From a bacterium (GTDB lineage: Bacteria > Myxococcota_A > Bradymonadia > UBA7976 > UBA1532): 64,000 nt of DNA. How positions within the stretch are numbered: position 1 is the first letter of the stretch; each line of letters begins with the position of its first letter. Positions 7,582 through 17,559 of this stretch are shown here, piece after piece. Where the stretch lies: NCBI GenBank assembly GCA_030426085.1, contig JAUHYW010000034.1, positions 1 through 64,000 of the forward strand, read 5' to 3'. A program made the position numbers and the translations under genes. The notes beneath the pieces are model-generated. The model was not told the origin of the DNA. It saw only the letters and a program-made list of their open reading frames with translations, and did no database searches.

Positions 7582-10500
7582 ATGGCCACCGCCGAGCAGC
7601 GTCGACGCAGCCACTTCTCGCTGCGGCTCGAACAGGGCCTGGGCCGGCTCGTGCTCAGCGAGCGCCCGGTCGGTCGCCTGTTCTGCGTCGAAGATCTGCA
7701 GCTGGCGCTGCCCGAGGTGCCCTCCCGCATCGACATGAGCGGCGGCGTCGAGCGCTTCCGCCACCAGCGGTCGCGGCTCGAGCGCATGGTGCTCTACGCC
7801 GAGGATCAAGACATCGGCCGCGCCCTGCGGGCTCGCCTGCGGGGCGGCCCGGTCACCGACGTCGAGGTCCGCGCGCTCGACGGTGAGCTGGTCTTCCTGG
7901 GCGAGCTGTCCGAGGCGGCGACGCCGTTCATCGCCCGGGCCCGCATCGAGCCGGCGAGCGTGGCCGACGAGCGGGTGCTGCTGGTCAGCGTCTACGCCCT
8001 CCGCATCTTCGGCCCGGCTCGCATCGCGGCGCCCCTGGTGGCCGCCGAGCTGCTGCGGGGCCTGGGGCTGGGCGAGCGGCTGAGCGGGCCGAGCCTCGCG
8101 ACGGTCGATCCGGTCGACATCCTGCTGTTGGAGATCTGCGCCGAGCTGGGGTGGAAGGCGCCCGACCGGCGCGATGTGCGGCTGGTCGAGAGCCAGTGCA
8201 CCGCGGGGCGCATCCGGCTGACGACGGCCCGCCAGCAGAAGGGGCGGGTCGGGCCCCGGGGGCTGGCGCTCGAGAACACCTCGCGCTCGCGGCGGTTTCT
8301 GGCGGACTACGAGGCCAAGACGCTCTACGCCTCGACCGAGGCGCTCATCGAAGAGGGGCAGATCGAGCGGGCGATCACCGCCTACGACCGCCAGCACGAG
8401 GTGCACCCCGATCATCCCTTCCTGGTCAACCGGCTGCTCCAGCTCAACGTGACCCCCGCCGGCAACCTGGCCGACGCCGCCGCGCTGGCCAAGGCCCGGC
8501 TGGCCCGCTACCCCGACGACCTCGACGCGCTGTGCGCCCTGGCGGTGGTGCAGCAGCGGCAGGGGCAGCCCAATTCGGCGGCGGCGACGCTGAGCCGGCT
8601 GGCCGAGGTGGCCGAGCAGACGGGCGATACGCTCGAGGCGGCCCAGGCCCGCTGCGCGATGGCTGGCGCGCTGGCCGAGAGCGACCCCCCGGCGGCGGTC
8701 CGGGCGCTGGAGGCGGCCCTGGCCCTGCGGCGGCGGCTGCCCGGGGCGCTGCGGGCGCTGGCCGACTTGCAGTCGCGCACCGGCGATTGGGCGGCGGCGC
8801 TGCGCACCCGGGAGCGGCTGCTGGCCCGGGAGGAGGATCCCGACGCCCGGCAGGCGCTGTTCCACTCGCTGGGTCAGGTGGCGCTGGAGCAGGCCGGTGA
8901 TCTGGACGCGGCGGTGGGCTACTTCGAGCGGGCGCTCGAGGCCCAGCCGGAGGACGTCGAGGCGCTGATCGGGCTGGCGACGGCCCAGGAGCGCGCCGGG
9001 CGGGTGCTGCCGGCGGTGCGCACGCTCGACCGGGCGGCGCGCATCCTCCAGGAGCGGGGCGATCACGTCGCCGCGGCCGACGCGATGGTCCGCCTGGGTG
9101 ATCTGTGGCGCCGCGATCCGGCCGAGGGGTCGGCCACGGCGGCCCTGCGCTATCGGCAGGCGCTGATGCTGGTGCCGGGTCACCCGGGCGCGCTCTTCGG
9201 GCTGGCCGAGGCGGCGCTGGCCGACGGCGAGCCGGCCCGGGCCCGCAACGCGCTCGAGGAGCTCCTGCGGGTCATCGACGAGGGCCGGGTCGACGTCGAT
9301 CGCAACGCGGTCTACCTGCGGCTGGGCGAGGTGCTCGCCGGCCCCAACGGCGACCCCCCGCTGGCGGTGGCCTACTACCAGAAGGCGCTGAGCGGCACCG
9401 AGGCCCAGGCCGAGCGGGCGCTGGCGGCCCTCGAGGAGCTGCACGCCCGCGCCGAGCGGTGGGACGACGTCACCCGGGTGCTGGAGATGGCCGTCGAGCG
9501 GGCGCCCGATCCGGTGGCGAAGGGCCAGCGGCTGGCCCGGCTGGCGGGGGTGGTGCGCGCCCGCCACGACGATGAGCTGCGGGCGGTGAAGCTGCTCGAA
9601 GAGGCGGCGACGCTGCGGCGGGACGACCCCGCGGTGCTCGAGTCGCTGGCCACCATCCACCGCGAGGGCGGGCGGCACGCGGCGCTCGAGGCGGTGCTGG
9701 GGCGAATCTGCGATCGGCTGGAGGCCCCCGAGCGGCTGGCGGCGACCTACGCCGAGCGGGGCGATCTGCTGCGGCTGCACCTCAACCGCACCGACGACGC
9801 GGCGCAGTGCTACTCGCTGGCCCTGGGCTGCGCGCCCGACCACCGCGAGGCGCTGGAGGGGCTGGCCGACATCTACCGCGAGCGGGAGCGCTTCGGCGAG
9901 CTGGCGACGCTGCTGGAGCGGCTGGCGTTGGTGCTGCCGGCGAGCGAGTCGGGGCTGATCTGGCTCGAGCTGGGGCGCTTGCAGGCCCGGGTGCTCGACC
10001 GCCCGCGGCCGGCGGTCGACAGCTACGAGAAGGCCCGGGTGCGCCGCCCGGACGACCCCGAGGTGCTGCGCCCGCTGGGTGATCTGCTGTTCGAGCAGGG
10101 GCGGCCGGCGGTGGCCCTGCCCCACTACGAGGCGCTGTACGGCATCTACGAGGCCGAGGGCTACGACGAGCCCCAGGCGCCGTTCCTGCTGCGCATCGCC
10201 GAGGTGCTCGACGCGCTCGACCGGGGGGCCGACGCGCTGGCGTACCTGCAGAAGGCGGCCGAGGCCGACCCCGATCGCATGGCGGTCTACGAGCAGGCGC
10301 AGGATACGCTGCTGCGCCAGGGCGACGTCGAAGGCATCGTGCAGTTCTTCGAGGCCGGGTTGAAAGAGGCCCTGCGCCCCAGCGTGCGGCGGTTCCTGGC
10401 CAAGCGCGCCGGGCGGCTGGCGTGGCGCGAGCTGCGCCGGCCGGAGCAGGCGGCGCCGCTGCTCGACGAGGTGCTGCGGGGCGACCCCGAGGACACCGAC

Positions 10501-13500
10501 GTGCGCCGCATGCGGCTCGAGGTGGCGACCGCCCTGGCCGACTGGCCCCGAGTGGCCGAGCTGCTGCGGGCCCAGCTCGAGCGGGCCGAGGCCCGGGAGC
10601 GGCCGGCGCTGCTGACGAGCCTGGCCAAGCTGGCCTACACCGCGCTGGAGCGCCCCGACGAGGGCACCCAGCTCGCGCTGGCGGCGCTGGGCGAGCAGCC
10701 CGACTATCAGCCGGCGCTGACCCTGCTCGGCGAGCGCAGCTTCGCGGCGAGCGACTGGGTCAACGTGCGTCGGGCCTACGCCGGGCTGGCCGAGGCCGAG
10801 GGTCGGGGCGCCCGCCCGGAGGACGTCTATCGGCTGGCGCTGGCCGAGCGGGCGCTGGGCGAGGAGGACGCGGCCCGGGTCCGTCTGGCGCGGCTGCACG
10901 CCGACGGCCGCATCCCGCCCGACGGGCTCGATCTGCTGGTGGCGCTCTTGATCGAGGCCGATGACGCCGAGGCGCTGGCGGCGGTGCTCGACGACCGGCT
11001 GGCCCTGGGCGAGCCGCTGGCCGATCGGCGGGCGGTGCTGCGGGCGGTGGCCCGGGTGCTCGGGCGGCACGAGGCGCAGCGTCAGCGGGCCCTCGACTGC
11101 TGGGAGGCTCTGCTCGATACGCTGCCCGACGACCCCGAGGCGCTGGCCGCGCTGCGGGCCGGGGGGCGGCTGCCCGAAGAGGAAGAGCCCCAGCCGCTGG
11201 AGATGCCCGGCCTGCCCGAGCCGACGGCGCCCGAGGGGGCCCGGCGGCCGGGTCGGGCGCTGCATACGCCCCGGGTCGATCCTCCCGAGGCGACCCCGTC
11301 CGCTGGGCCCACGCCCGATGCACCGACCCCCGATGCCCCCACCTCCGACGCGCCCGCCGCGAGCCCGTCCGAGCCCCCGCCCGACGCGGCCGAGGTCATC
11401 GAGCGGCTCGCGGCCCGGGGCGGGGCGGGCGAGCCCGATCAGCGGCCCTTCGTCGAGCGGGAGGCGTCCGAAGGGCCCGACGACGAGCTGCCGCCGCTGG
11501 AGATCGACCCCGACGCGAGCGCCCGCGAGGCGGCCCACGGGCGGGCCGCGGCGCTGGAGGCCGAGCTGGCCGAGACGGTCGAGCCCGACGCCCGGGCCCG
11601 GCTGTTCCTGGAGCTGGCCGAGCTGCGCCGCGATCGGCTGCACGACCCCGACGGCTCGGTGCCGGCCTTGATCGGGGTGCTGGACAACGCCGAGCCCGCC
11701 GGGCCGCTGTGGGTCGAGGCGCTCGAAGCCCTCGAAGATCTGCACGCGCTGCGCGAGGAGTGGGACGCCCTGCTGGCGCTCTACGACCGCCGGGAGCAGG
11801 CCGGCATGGGCACCGCGGCCGAGCTGAACCTGCTGCGGGCGTCCATCCTGCGCACCGCGGGGCGGCTCGACGAGGCGATCGCGGCCGCCGAGCGGGCCGC
11901 GCCGACCGGCGGGCGGGCGCTCGATCTGCTGGTGTCGCTGCTGCGGTCGGCCGGTCGGGTCGAGGAGGCCGCCGCCCGGGTGCTGAAGGGGCTCGATCGC
12001 CTGTCGCCGGTCGAGGCGGCCCACCGCCGCTGGCGGGCGGCCGAGCTGCTCACCGAGGGCGACCCGCCCCGGGCGCTGGCGCTGCTGGCCGAGGCCCACG
12101 CCGAGATCGACGATCCCGAGGTGGTGGAGCAGTGGATCGCGCTCGCCCGCCGGGTGGACGACGCCCGGGCGCTGCTCGACGCGCTCGAGGCGCAGGCGGC
12201 GACGCTGGGTGACTCGGGCCCCGACGCGGTCCGCCGCTCGTCGGCGCTGGCCGAGGCCGGCGCGCTGGCGGCCGATCAGGGCGCGCCGACCCGCGCCCGG
12301 CGGCTGTTCGAGGCCAGCCTGTCGGCGTGGCCGGACAACGTCGAGGCGATGGAGCACCTGGCCGGCGTGCTGAGCGGCGTGAGCGATCACGAGGCCCTGG
12401 CCGATCTGCGGGCCCGCCAGATCGAGGCGGCCTTGCCCGGCCCCCACCGGGGCGAGCTGGCGCTCGATCTGGCCCGGCTGTTCATCGACGCGCTGGGCGA
12501 CGTCGACGGCGCCGAGCGGTGGCTCGACATGGCCGCGGCCGATCTGGAGGGCACCGACGCCTTCTCCGCGGTGGTCGGGCTGCGCGGCCGGCGGGCGGCG
12601 CCGCCGCTCGACTGGAATACGCTGGCCGAGCGGGCCCCGGACGAGGTCGTCGACGCGCTGGTCGAGCGGGCCGAGGCGCTGGCGGCCGATCCCCGGGCCC
12701 GTATGGAGGCCGCCCGCCTGCTCGAGGAGGCGCTGGGCCTCGCCCCCCACGTCCAGCGGGCCTACGCGCTGCTGGAGAGCATCTACGCCGGCGAGCAGCG
12801 CTGGGGCGAGCTGTGCGGGGTCATCGAGCGCCACGTCGCGACCATCGGCGCCCGCCCCGAGCGGGCCGAGCTGCTGCTGCGGCGGGCCCGCATCACCGAG
12901 CGGGCCCTGGGCGACGACGAGGGCGCGGCGGGGGCCTACGAGCGGGCGCTGATCGATCCGGCGGGCACGGCGCAGGTGGTGGCGGCGGCGGTCGACGCCC
13001 TGGTCGTGCTGCGCCCCCGGCGGCTCGATCTGGAGCGGGTGCGGCGGCTGCTCGACGAGCGCATCGATCACGCGGCCGACGACCGGGTCCGGGCCGGGCT
13101 GCACACGGTGCGGGGCGTGCTGTGGCAGAGCCGGCTGGGCCACATCGGTCGGGCCCGGGCCGATCTCGAGGCGGCGGTCCGCCTCGACCCGCGCCACGGC
13201 CGGGCCCACCTCGCGCTGGGGTTGATGGCGCTCGACCGGGGCGACGCCTCCGACGCGACGGTGCACCTCGACCGGGCGCTGCTGAGCGACGGCGGCACGC
13301 TGACCCCAGCCCAGATCGACGAGGCGTTCGAGGGCCTGCGCCGGGCGCTGGAGAAGCTGGGGCGGGCCGACGAGGTGCCGATGCTGGCCGAAGAGGTGCT
13401 CGCTCGCCACCCGGACGCGCGGGCGCCGCGGGCCGTCGCCGGGGACGACTCGGTCGAGACCGCGCCGCTGCCCGAGCTGCCCCCGCCGGACACCACCGAC

Positions 13501-13509
13501 GTCGACTGA
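7582..13509 (+). CDS. Giant tetratricopeptide-repeat protein
   Basis: 1975 residues, almost entirely helical. Residues 1-230 are a non-TPR N-terminal domain (starts MATAEQRRRSHFSLRLEQ; motif RMVLYAEDQDIG). From about 240 TPR motifs run to about 1190 (e.g. AVGYFERALEAQPEDVEALI, GLATAQERAGR), then a Pro/Thr/Ala-rich linker at about 1195-1300 (TPDAPTPDAPTSDAP), then a second TPR block to about 1955. No signal peptide or transmembrane helix, so it is probably a cytoplasmic scaffold. Such very long TPR proteins are frequent in myxobacteria. The start at 7582 follows GGGAGCGGGGACG. A 2102-codon open frame on the opposite strand is an artefact of GC-rich codon usage. Confidence 0.85.
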   Translation: MATAEQRRRSHFSLRLEQGLGRLVLSERPVGRLFCVEDLQLALPEVPSRIDMSGGVERFRHQRSRLERMVLYAEDQDIGRALRARLRGGPVTDVEVRALDGELVFLGELSEAATPFIARARIEPASVADERVLLVSVYALRIFGPARIAAPLVAAELLRGLGLGERLSGPSLATVDPVDILLLEICAELGWKAPDRRDVRLVESQCTAGRIRLTTARQQKGRVGPRGLALENTSRSRRFLADYEAKTLYASTEALIEEGQIERAITAYDRQHEVHPDHPFLVNRLLQLNVTPAGNLADAAALAKARLARYPDDLDALCALAVVQQRQGQPNSAAATLSRLAEVAEQTGDTLEAAQARCAMAGALAESDPPAAVRALEAALALRRRLPGALRALADLQSRTGDWAAALRTRERLLAREEDPDARQALFHSLGQVALEQAGDLDAAVGYFERALEAQPEDVEALIGLATAQERAGRVLPAVRTLDRAARILQERGDHVAAADAMVRLGDLWRRDPAEGSATAALRYRQALMLVPGHPGALFGLAEAALADGEPARARNALEELLRVIDEGRVDVDRNAVYLRLGEVLAGPNGDPPLAVAYYQKALSGTEAQAERALAALEELHARAERWDDVTRVLEMAVERAPDPVAKGQRLARLAGVVRARHDDELRAVKLLEEAATLRRDDPAVLESLATIHREGGRHAALEAVLGRICDRLEAPERLAATYAERGDLLRLHLNRTDDAAQCYSLALGCAPDHREALEGLADIYRERERFGELATLLERLALVLPASESGLIWLELGRLQARVLDRPRPAVDSYEKARVRRPDDPEVLRPLGDLLFEQGRPAVALPHYEALYGIYEAEGYDEPQAPFLLRIAEVLDALDRGADALAYLQKAAEADPDRMAVYEQAQDTLLRQGDVEGIVQFFEAGLKEALRPSVRRFLAKRAGRLAWRELRRPEQAAPLLDEVLRGDPEDTDVRRMRLEVATALADWPRVAELLRAQLERAEARERPALLTSLAKLAYTALERPDEGTQLALAALGEQPDYQPALTLLGERSFAASDWVNVRRAYAGLAEAEGRGARPEDVYRLALAERALGEEDAARVRLARLHADGRIPPDGLDLLVALLIEADDAEALAAVLDDRLALGEPLADRRAVLRAVARVLGRHEAQRQRALDCWEALLDTLPDDPEALAALRAGGRLPEEEEPQPLEMPGLPEPTAPEGARRPGRALHTPRVDPPEATPSAGPTPDAPTPDAPTSDAPAASPSEPPPDAAEVIERLAARGGAGEPDQRPFVEREASEGPDDELPPLEIDPDASAREAAHGRAAALEAELAETVEPDARARLFLELAELRRDRLHDPDGSVPALIGVLDNAEPAGPLWVEALEALEDLHALREEWDALLALYDRREQAGMGTAAELNLLRASILRTAGRLDEAIAAAERAAPTGGRALDLLVSLLRSAGRVEEAAARVLKGLDRLSPVEAAHRRWRAAELLTEGDPPRALALLAEAHAEIDDPEVVEQWIALARRVDDARALLDALEAQAATLGDSGPDAVRRSSALAEAGALAADQGAPTRARRLFEASLSAWPDNVEAMEHLAGVLSGVSDHEALADLRARQIEAALPGPHRGELALDLARLFIDALGDVDGAERWLDMAAADLEGTDAFSAVVGLRGRRAAPPLDWNTLAERAPDEVVDALVERAEALAADPRARMEAARLLEEALGLAPHVQRAYALLESIYAGEQRWGELCGVIERHVATIGARPERAELLLRRARITERALGDDEGAAGAYERALIDPAGTAQVVAAAVDALVVLRPRRLDLERVRRLLDERIDHAADDRVRAGLHTVRGVLWQSRLGHIGRARADLEAAVRLDPRHGRAHLALGLMALDRGDASDATVHLDRALLSDGGTLTPAQIDEAFEGLRRALEKLGRADEVPMLAEEVLARHPDARAPRAVAGDDSVETAPLPELPPPDTTDVD

Positions 13510-13530
13510 TCCGGTCGGGCCGAACGCCGA

Positions 13531-15534
13531 TCAGAACGTGTAGTCCAGCCCCAGCCCGCCGGCGATGCCCCACACCACGTACGCCGGGCCCTGCTCGAAG
13601 CCGCTGAGCATCTGCGCGACCTCCTCGGTCGAGTTGTTCATGAGCTCCTCGCGGGTGGCCTCCGCCCGCGCCACCGGGACCGACTGGTTGGCGCGGCTGG
13701 CCGTGAACTCGAGGTGGAGCGACCAGTCGGACAGCCGCCCGCCGAGCTTTCGGCGGACGCCGAGCGAGGCCACGAACATGCGGATGAAGCCGACATCGGC
13801 CCCCAGCCCGGCGGCGTCCAGCGCGTAGGCTCCGCCGACGCCGGCCCCGAGATAGGCCTCCGAGACCCCACCGAGCAGGTCGCCGACGTAGCCCCCGAGC
13901 AGCTCGGCGGTGGCCGCGGCGAGCGTCTGGTCCTGCGAGATGAGGACCCGCTCGCCGTCCGTCGTGCGGGCGCCGCCGACCCCCAGCCAGTTGGGCACGA
14001 CCCGGACCCCCATGCGGCTGGCGACGAACCATCGGCTGCCGAAGTCCCGGTAGCGCAGCGCGACGGCGCCCCGCAGCTCGACGAGCTCGTCGGTCGCCCG
14101 GTCGAGGGTCACCCCGTCGAGGTCGCTGAGCTTGCCGCCGATGATCATCGTCAGGCTGCCCATCACCTGGAGCCGCTGAGCCGACGTGTCGGGGTGGGGC
14201 AGCTCGACGCGGGCTCCCGGTTGCACCCGGGCGGTCTCCACGGCGAACTGACGGTCGCCCTCGTAGGTGATGCTCAGCGGCGTGTCGCATTGCAGATCGG
14301 GCATCGGCAGGTACAGCGCGTCGGCGCCGTCGAGCAGCAGCCGGTTCGTCTGGATGCCTTGACGGCTCACGACGACCGCCTGGATCGCGTCGCCGGGCAC
14401 ATCGAGCGGCGCGTCGGGCACCTGCGCCGTCAGGACCCGCCGGTCGGCGGGCAGCTCGCCCCGCAGCCGAAGGCCGGGCGCGTCGAGCGACTGCTGCCAC
14501 GTCACCTCGGGGGTCTCGAGCCGCAGGTCGAGGGCCACCGGCGGCTCCAGGGTCGCGGTGGGGTCGACCCGACAGGTGTAGCGGCAGACGCCCTCGTCCG
14601 GTTCGGGGCGGTCACAGGCGGTGAACCGGGCGCCGACCGCGGGGCAGGTCGAGCGGGCCGGCAGGGTGCACGCCAGGGCCAGTTCGAAGTCGAAGCGGGA
14701 CAGCCGGGCCGGCTGGTCGAGGCTCGGCCAGCGCCCGGTCCACCGGGCCACCGCCTCGCTGTGCGCCGTCTCGATGGTCGCCGTGCGCACCCCGCCGCTG
14801 GGGGTCGCCGGCACCTCGATGCGCAGCGTGCCGTCGGGGTGGGCCTCTCCGTGACAGGTGGCCCCGCCGTCGACCCGGGCCCGCGCGACCGTCGCCCGCC
14901 CCGTCGGCTTGCGGATGCCCAGGCAGCGGCAGCGGCGGCGGATGGGGACCGTCACCCACGCCGGCGCCTCGCGGCCCCGGGGCCAGCTCAGCCGGGACGC
15001 CTCGAAGTCGCCGCCGATGACCCGATAGCTGGGGTGGGAGAGGCGGTTCGTCGGGCTCCAGCGCACCCGGCCGCCGCTGACCTCGACGCTGTACAGCGCG
15101 GGCGGGCTCTCGGCCTCGACCGACTCGACGGCGATGTAGACCGTGCCCCCGTCGGCGGGCCAGGTGTCGTCGTCGGCGCAGATCGCGGTGAAGTCGGCCA
15201 CCGGGAAGCGGCCGGTCTCGATCCGCGCCCGGCAGTCGGGGTGGGGCTCGGCGGGGCAGCGGATGCAGTGGGCCGAGGGCGGGCCCCGGCGGATCGTGCA
15301 GGCGCCGGGGCTCTCGGGCGGGCACTCGGCGCCCGCCGCGAGGGGTGAGACGCCCGGGACCTCGACCCCGCGCAGGGCCGGGGCCCGGGTGACGAGGCAC
15401 ACCCGGGCCGGGGGCGAGGCGCCGGGCTCCGGCTCGAGCACCAGCTTGAACTCCTCGGCGGCGGCCGGCCCGGCGATCGAGAGGCCGAGCGCGAGGCTGG
15501 CGACGAGCGGATACGGGCGGGGCAGGGCGCGCAT
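13531..15534 (-). CDS. Secreted protein with predicted outer-membrane beta-barrel C-terminus
   Basis: 667 residues from the ATG at 15534, which gives a good signal peptide (MRALPRPYPLVASLALGL, cleavage after GPAAA). An ATG 16 codons upstream (15582) is an alternative. The first half is Cys-rich (pairs such as CIRCPAEPHPDCRARI and RRRCRCLG) and may be a stack of disulfide-linked domains. The second half has alternating strands and the chain ends in GLDYTF, a terminal Phe typical of outer-membrane barrels. It reads convergently with the TPR gene (21 bp apart). Family not recognised. Confidence 0.75.
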   Translation of the reverse strand: MRALPRPYPLVASLALGLSIAGPAAAEEFKLVLEPEPGASPPARVCLVTRAPALRGVEVPGVSPLAAGAECPPESPGACTIRRGPPSAHCIRCPAEPHPDCRARIETGRFPVADFTAICADDDTWPADGGTVYIAVESVEAESPPALYSVEVSGGRVRWSPTNRLSHPSYRVIGGDFEASRLSWPRGREAPAWVTVPIRRRCRCLGIRKPTGRATVARARVDGGATCHGEAHPDGTLRIEVPATPSGGVRTATIETAHSEAVARWTGRWPSLDQPARLSRFDFELALACTLPARSTCPAVGARFTACDRPEPDEGVCRYTCRVDPTATLEPPVALDLRLETPEVTWQQSLDAPGLRLRGELPADRRVLTAQVPDAPLDVPGDAIQAVVVSRQGIQTNRLLLDGADALYLPMPDLQCDTPLSITYEGDRQFAVETARVQPGARVELPHPDTSAQRLQVMGSLTMIIGGKLSDLDGVTLDRATDELVELRGAVALRYRDFGSRWFVASRMGVRVVPNWLGVGGARTTDGERVLISQDQTLAAATAELLGGYVGDLLGGVSEAYLGAGVGGAYALDAAGLGADVGFIRMFVASLGVRRKLGGRLSDWSLHLEFTASRANQSVPVARAEATREELMNNSTEEVAQMLSGFEQGPAYVVWGIAGGLGLDYTF

Positions 15535-15593
15535 CTCTCGAATGTATACCGAATAGGGAGTCCGTGCGCCTCGATCGGCCATGGCAGCCCCCC

Positions 15594-15626
15594 GGTTCAC
15601 GGCTGTTCACGCTCGGGGTGTGAACA
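15594..15626. promoter_or_regulatory. Repeated TTCAC / GTGAA elements between divergent genes
   Basis: GGTTCACGG (from 15594), TGTTCAC (15604-15610) and the inverted copy GTGAACA (15620-15626) lie in the 248-bp divergent region between the genes starting at 15534 and 15783. The last two form a dyad with centres 16 bp apart, a layout typical of an operator. A second short hairpin, GGAGCA/TGCTCC, lies at 15641-15656. No regulator can be named. Confidence 0.35.
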
Positions 15627-15782
15627 CCGGCCACTCCACCGGAGCAGCGTTGCTCCACCCCCCCGCGGGCCGCGGCCGCCCGATCCCGCGCCCCGCCCGG
15701 CGTTCGGGCGGCGCAGCGCCCACCAGCGGCGCTGGCCCGGGGTTTGCTTCGCCACCGGTCGACCCCACCCGGAGGAAGCCCC

Positions 15783-16583
15783 ATGCACCGCAAGTCCCTG
15801 CGCCGCCGCTGGCTGCTGCTCGCCGCCTTCATGTCCATCCACTGCGGCCGGGTCGAGCGGCGCACCCAGACCACCGTCGAGGTCGACGGCCGCTACGGGC
15901 AGGCCATCGAGCAGGCCTACGGGTGCGAGGGGCAGCCGGTCGACGCCTGGGAGCATCGCCAGATCGGCGGCTCGGCGGCGGTGCGGCACGAGTCGTCCAG
16001 CGGCGCGGTCGCCGGCGCCCGGCTGCGCATCCTCCAGAGCGAGATCACCCGGTCGACGACCTATGTCGCCCCCGATGAGCAGACCTACCAGCTCGGCGCG
16101 TTCAGCGCCTACGGGGGCTACGAGCGACGGCGGTTCGGCTTCGCCGCCGGGGGTTCGATCATCACGCTCAACGACGCCCTCGACCCCGACTCGCTGGAGC
16201 TGCTGCCGTTCATCCAGATCAAGACCGGCGATCTGGACAACGTGTGGTTCGAGGCGACCTTCGGCACCAACGACCCGCTCTACTTCGCCCAGTACTTCGG
16301 CGCCGGGATCGGCGTGCGGGGCGAGAACCACCGCTTCCGGGCCGGGGGCACCTTCTACGGGCACTACATGTTCGACGTGGAGTACGACCCCATCGACGAC
16401 GTCGACTACGACGAGCCGCTGATGGTCGGCTCCCGGGCCGAGCTGATCGACCTCGGGCTCTACGTGGACGCCGAGTGGCGGCCGTTCGGCGGCCTGGGCC
16501 TCATCGGCGGGTTCGTCTTCGGCCCCGCGCCTGCCGCCCGGGTCGGGCTCACCTGGACCTTCGGCGGCGATGACGGCCCCTGA
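15783..16583 (+). CDS. Predicted outer-membrane or surface beta-barrel protein
   Basis: 266 residues. The N-terminus MHRKSLRRRWLLLAAF then MSIHC could be a lipoprotein signal (Cys at 21) or a plain signal peptide. The rest is short alternating strands rich in Gly and aromatic residues (GAFSAYGGYERRRFGFAAGG; FAQYFGAGIGVRGENHRF; GLGLIGGFVFGPAPAARVGL then TWTFGG), as in eight- to twelve-strand barrels. An acidic loop DPIDDVDYDEP lies near residue 205. GGAGGAA seven bases upstream sets the start. Function unknown. Confidence 0.72.
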   Translation: MHRKSLRRRWLLLAAFMSIHCGRVERRTQTTVEVDGRYGQAIEQAYGCEGQPVDAWEHRQIGGSAAVRHESSSGAVAGARLRILQSEITRSTTYVAPDEQTYQLGAFSAYGGYERRRFGFAAGGSIITLNDALDPDSLELLPFIQIKTGDLDNVWFEATFGTNDPLYFAQYFGAGIGVRGENHRFRAGGTFYGHYMFDVEYDPIDDVDYDEPLMVGSRAELIDLGLYVDAEWRPFGGLGLIGGFVFGPAPAARVGLTWTFGGDDGP

Positions 16584-16595
16584 CCGGCCGGGCGC

Positions 16596-17363
16596 TCACC
16601 GGGCGGGGCCCAGGGTCATCTCGTCGAGCGTCCACTCGTGGATCGGCGGGCCCCCCGGCTCGTTGGCCACCTTCGCCGCCGCCGGCAGCCGCAGCCCCTC
16701 CCGCTCGATCCAGCCTTCGAACGCCGCGTCGGCCACGACGAACGGCGCCACCGCCCGCACCGTCGCCTGGAAGCGGTCCACCCGGTCGTCGCCGTCGAGC
16801 CACAGGATGTACTGGTCGGTCTCCATCTGGGGCGCCGCTTCGCCCCACGACATGAAGACCCGGGGCGCGCCGTCGACCGGCGGCATGCTGTGCACGACGT
16901 CGGCGGTCGTCATGGCGAACGGCAGCTCGAACAGGTGCCGGATGGACGCCGCCAGCATGCGCAGGCCGGGCGGCTGCTCGGCCACCGGGCCCTCGACCGT
17001 CTGATCGCCCGATACGAGGCGCAGCGTCATCGGGGTCCGATCGCGGGGATCGAAGCGCAGCGTCAGATCGACCGCTTCGGCCTCGACCCCGAACGTGCCC
17101 CGGGCGAGGGTCGAGTGGACCCGCCCCGACCACCGCAGCTCGACCCAGGCCCGCGCCCGCCATCGATCGAGCCCGCCGTGAGCCGCCTCGAACCGGCCCC
17201 GCAGCGCCTCGCCCTCGGCCGGCGTGCCCAGCGGCTCGTCGGCCAGATCGCTCATGAACAGAGACGTCTCGAAGGCGGCCCAGGCGAGGCTGGCGCCGAT
17301 CGCGGCGACGACGGTCAGGGCCACGGCGATCAGGCGCAGGCGGCGGCGTCCGGTGGCGGTCAT
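16596..17363 (-). CDS. Membrane-anchored protein of unknown function
   Basis: 255 residues with one N-terminal membrane segment (LIAVALTVVAAIGASLAWAA, about residues 11-30) after a short Arg-rich cytoplasmic end, then an extracytoplasmic domain of beta strands (FEAAHGGLDRWRARAWVEL; SGRVHSTLARGTFGVEAEA). The 'AHGG-x-RW' opening followed by strands resembles LolA/VioE-like lipid-handling folds seen in other secreted bacterial proteins, which is only a suggestion. It converges on the preceding gene with a 12-bp gap. Upstream is a 196-bp divergent region shared with moaA. Confidence 0.7.
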   Translation of the reverse strand: MTATGRRRLRLIAVALTVVAAIGASLAWAAFETSLFMSDLADEPLGTPAEGEALRGRFEAAHGGLDRWRARAWVELRWSGRVHSTLARGTFGVEAEAVDLTLRFDPRDRTPMTLRLVSGDQTVEGPVAEQPPGLRMLAASIRHLFELPFAMTTADVVHSMPPVDGAPRVFMSWGEAAPQMETDQYILWLDGDDRVDRFQATVRAVAPFVVADAAFEGWIEREGLRLPAAAKVANEPGGPPIHEWTLDEMTLGPAR

Positions 17364-17559
17364 CGGCCCTCCTCGGTCGGCGGGGCGGCCGTTCGGGGGC
17401 CGCCGCTCGGGGCATCTTCCCCCCCGGCCCGCCCGCCGCGCCAGCGCCCGTCCGATTTTGGTGGCGACCCTCTTCGCCCCCGCCGCATCGAACGCCCTCG
17501 CCCCCCGCTGCGGGCCGTCGCGCTTGCCCGACGGGGGCCAGACACGCTACGAGACAGCG

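Noticed and set aside
7102-13410. 2102-residue open frame on the minus strand opposite the TPR gene
   Set aside because: The plus-strand frame has typical TPR sequence and coding bias; the reverse frame is Arg/Gln/Pro/His low complexity, as expected from GC-rich codon usage.
17224-17559. Upstream extension of moaA
   Set aside because: Would add 112 Arg/Pro-rich residues, run through the divergent promoter region and overlap the divergent gene; the GTG at 17560 gives normal MoaA length.
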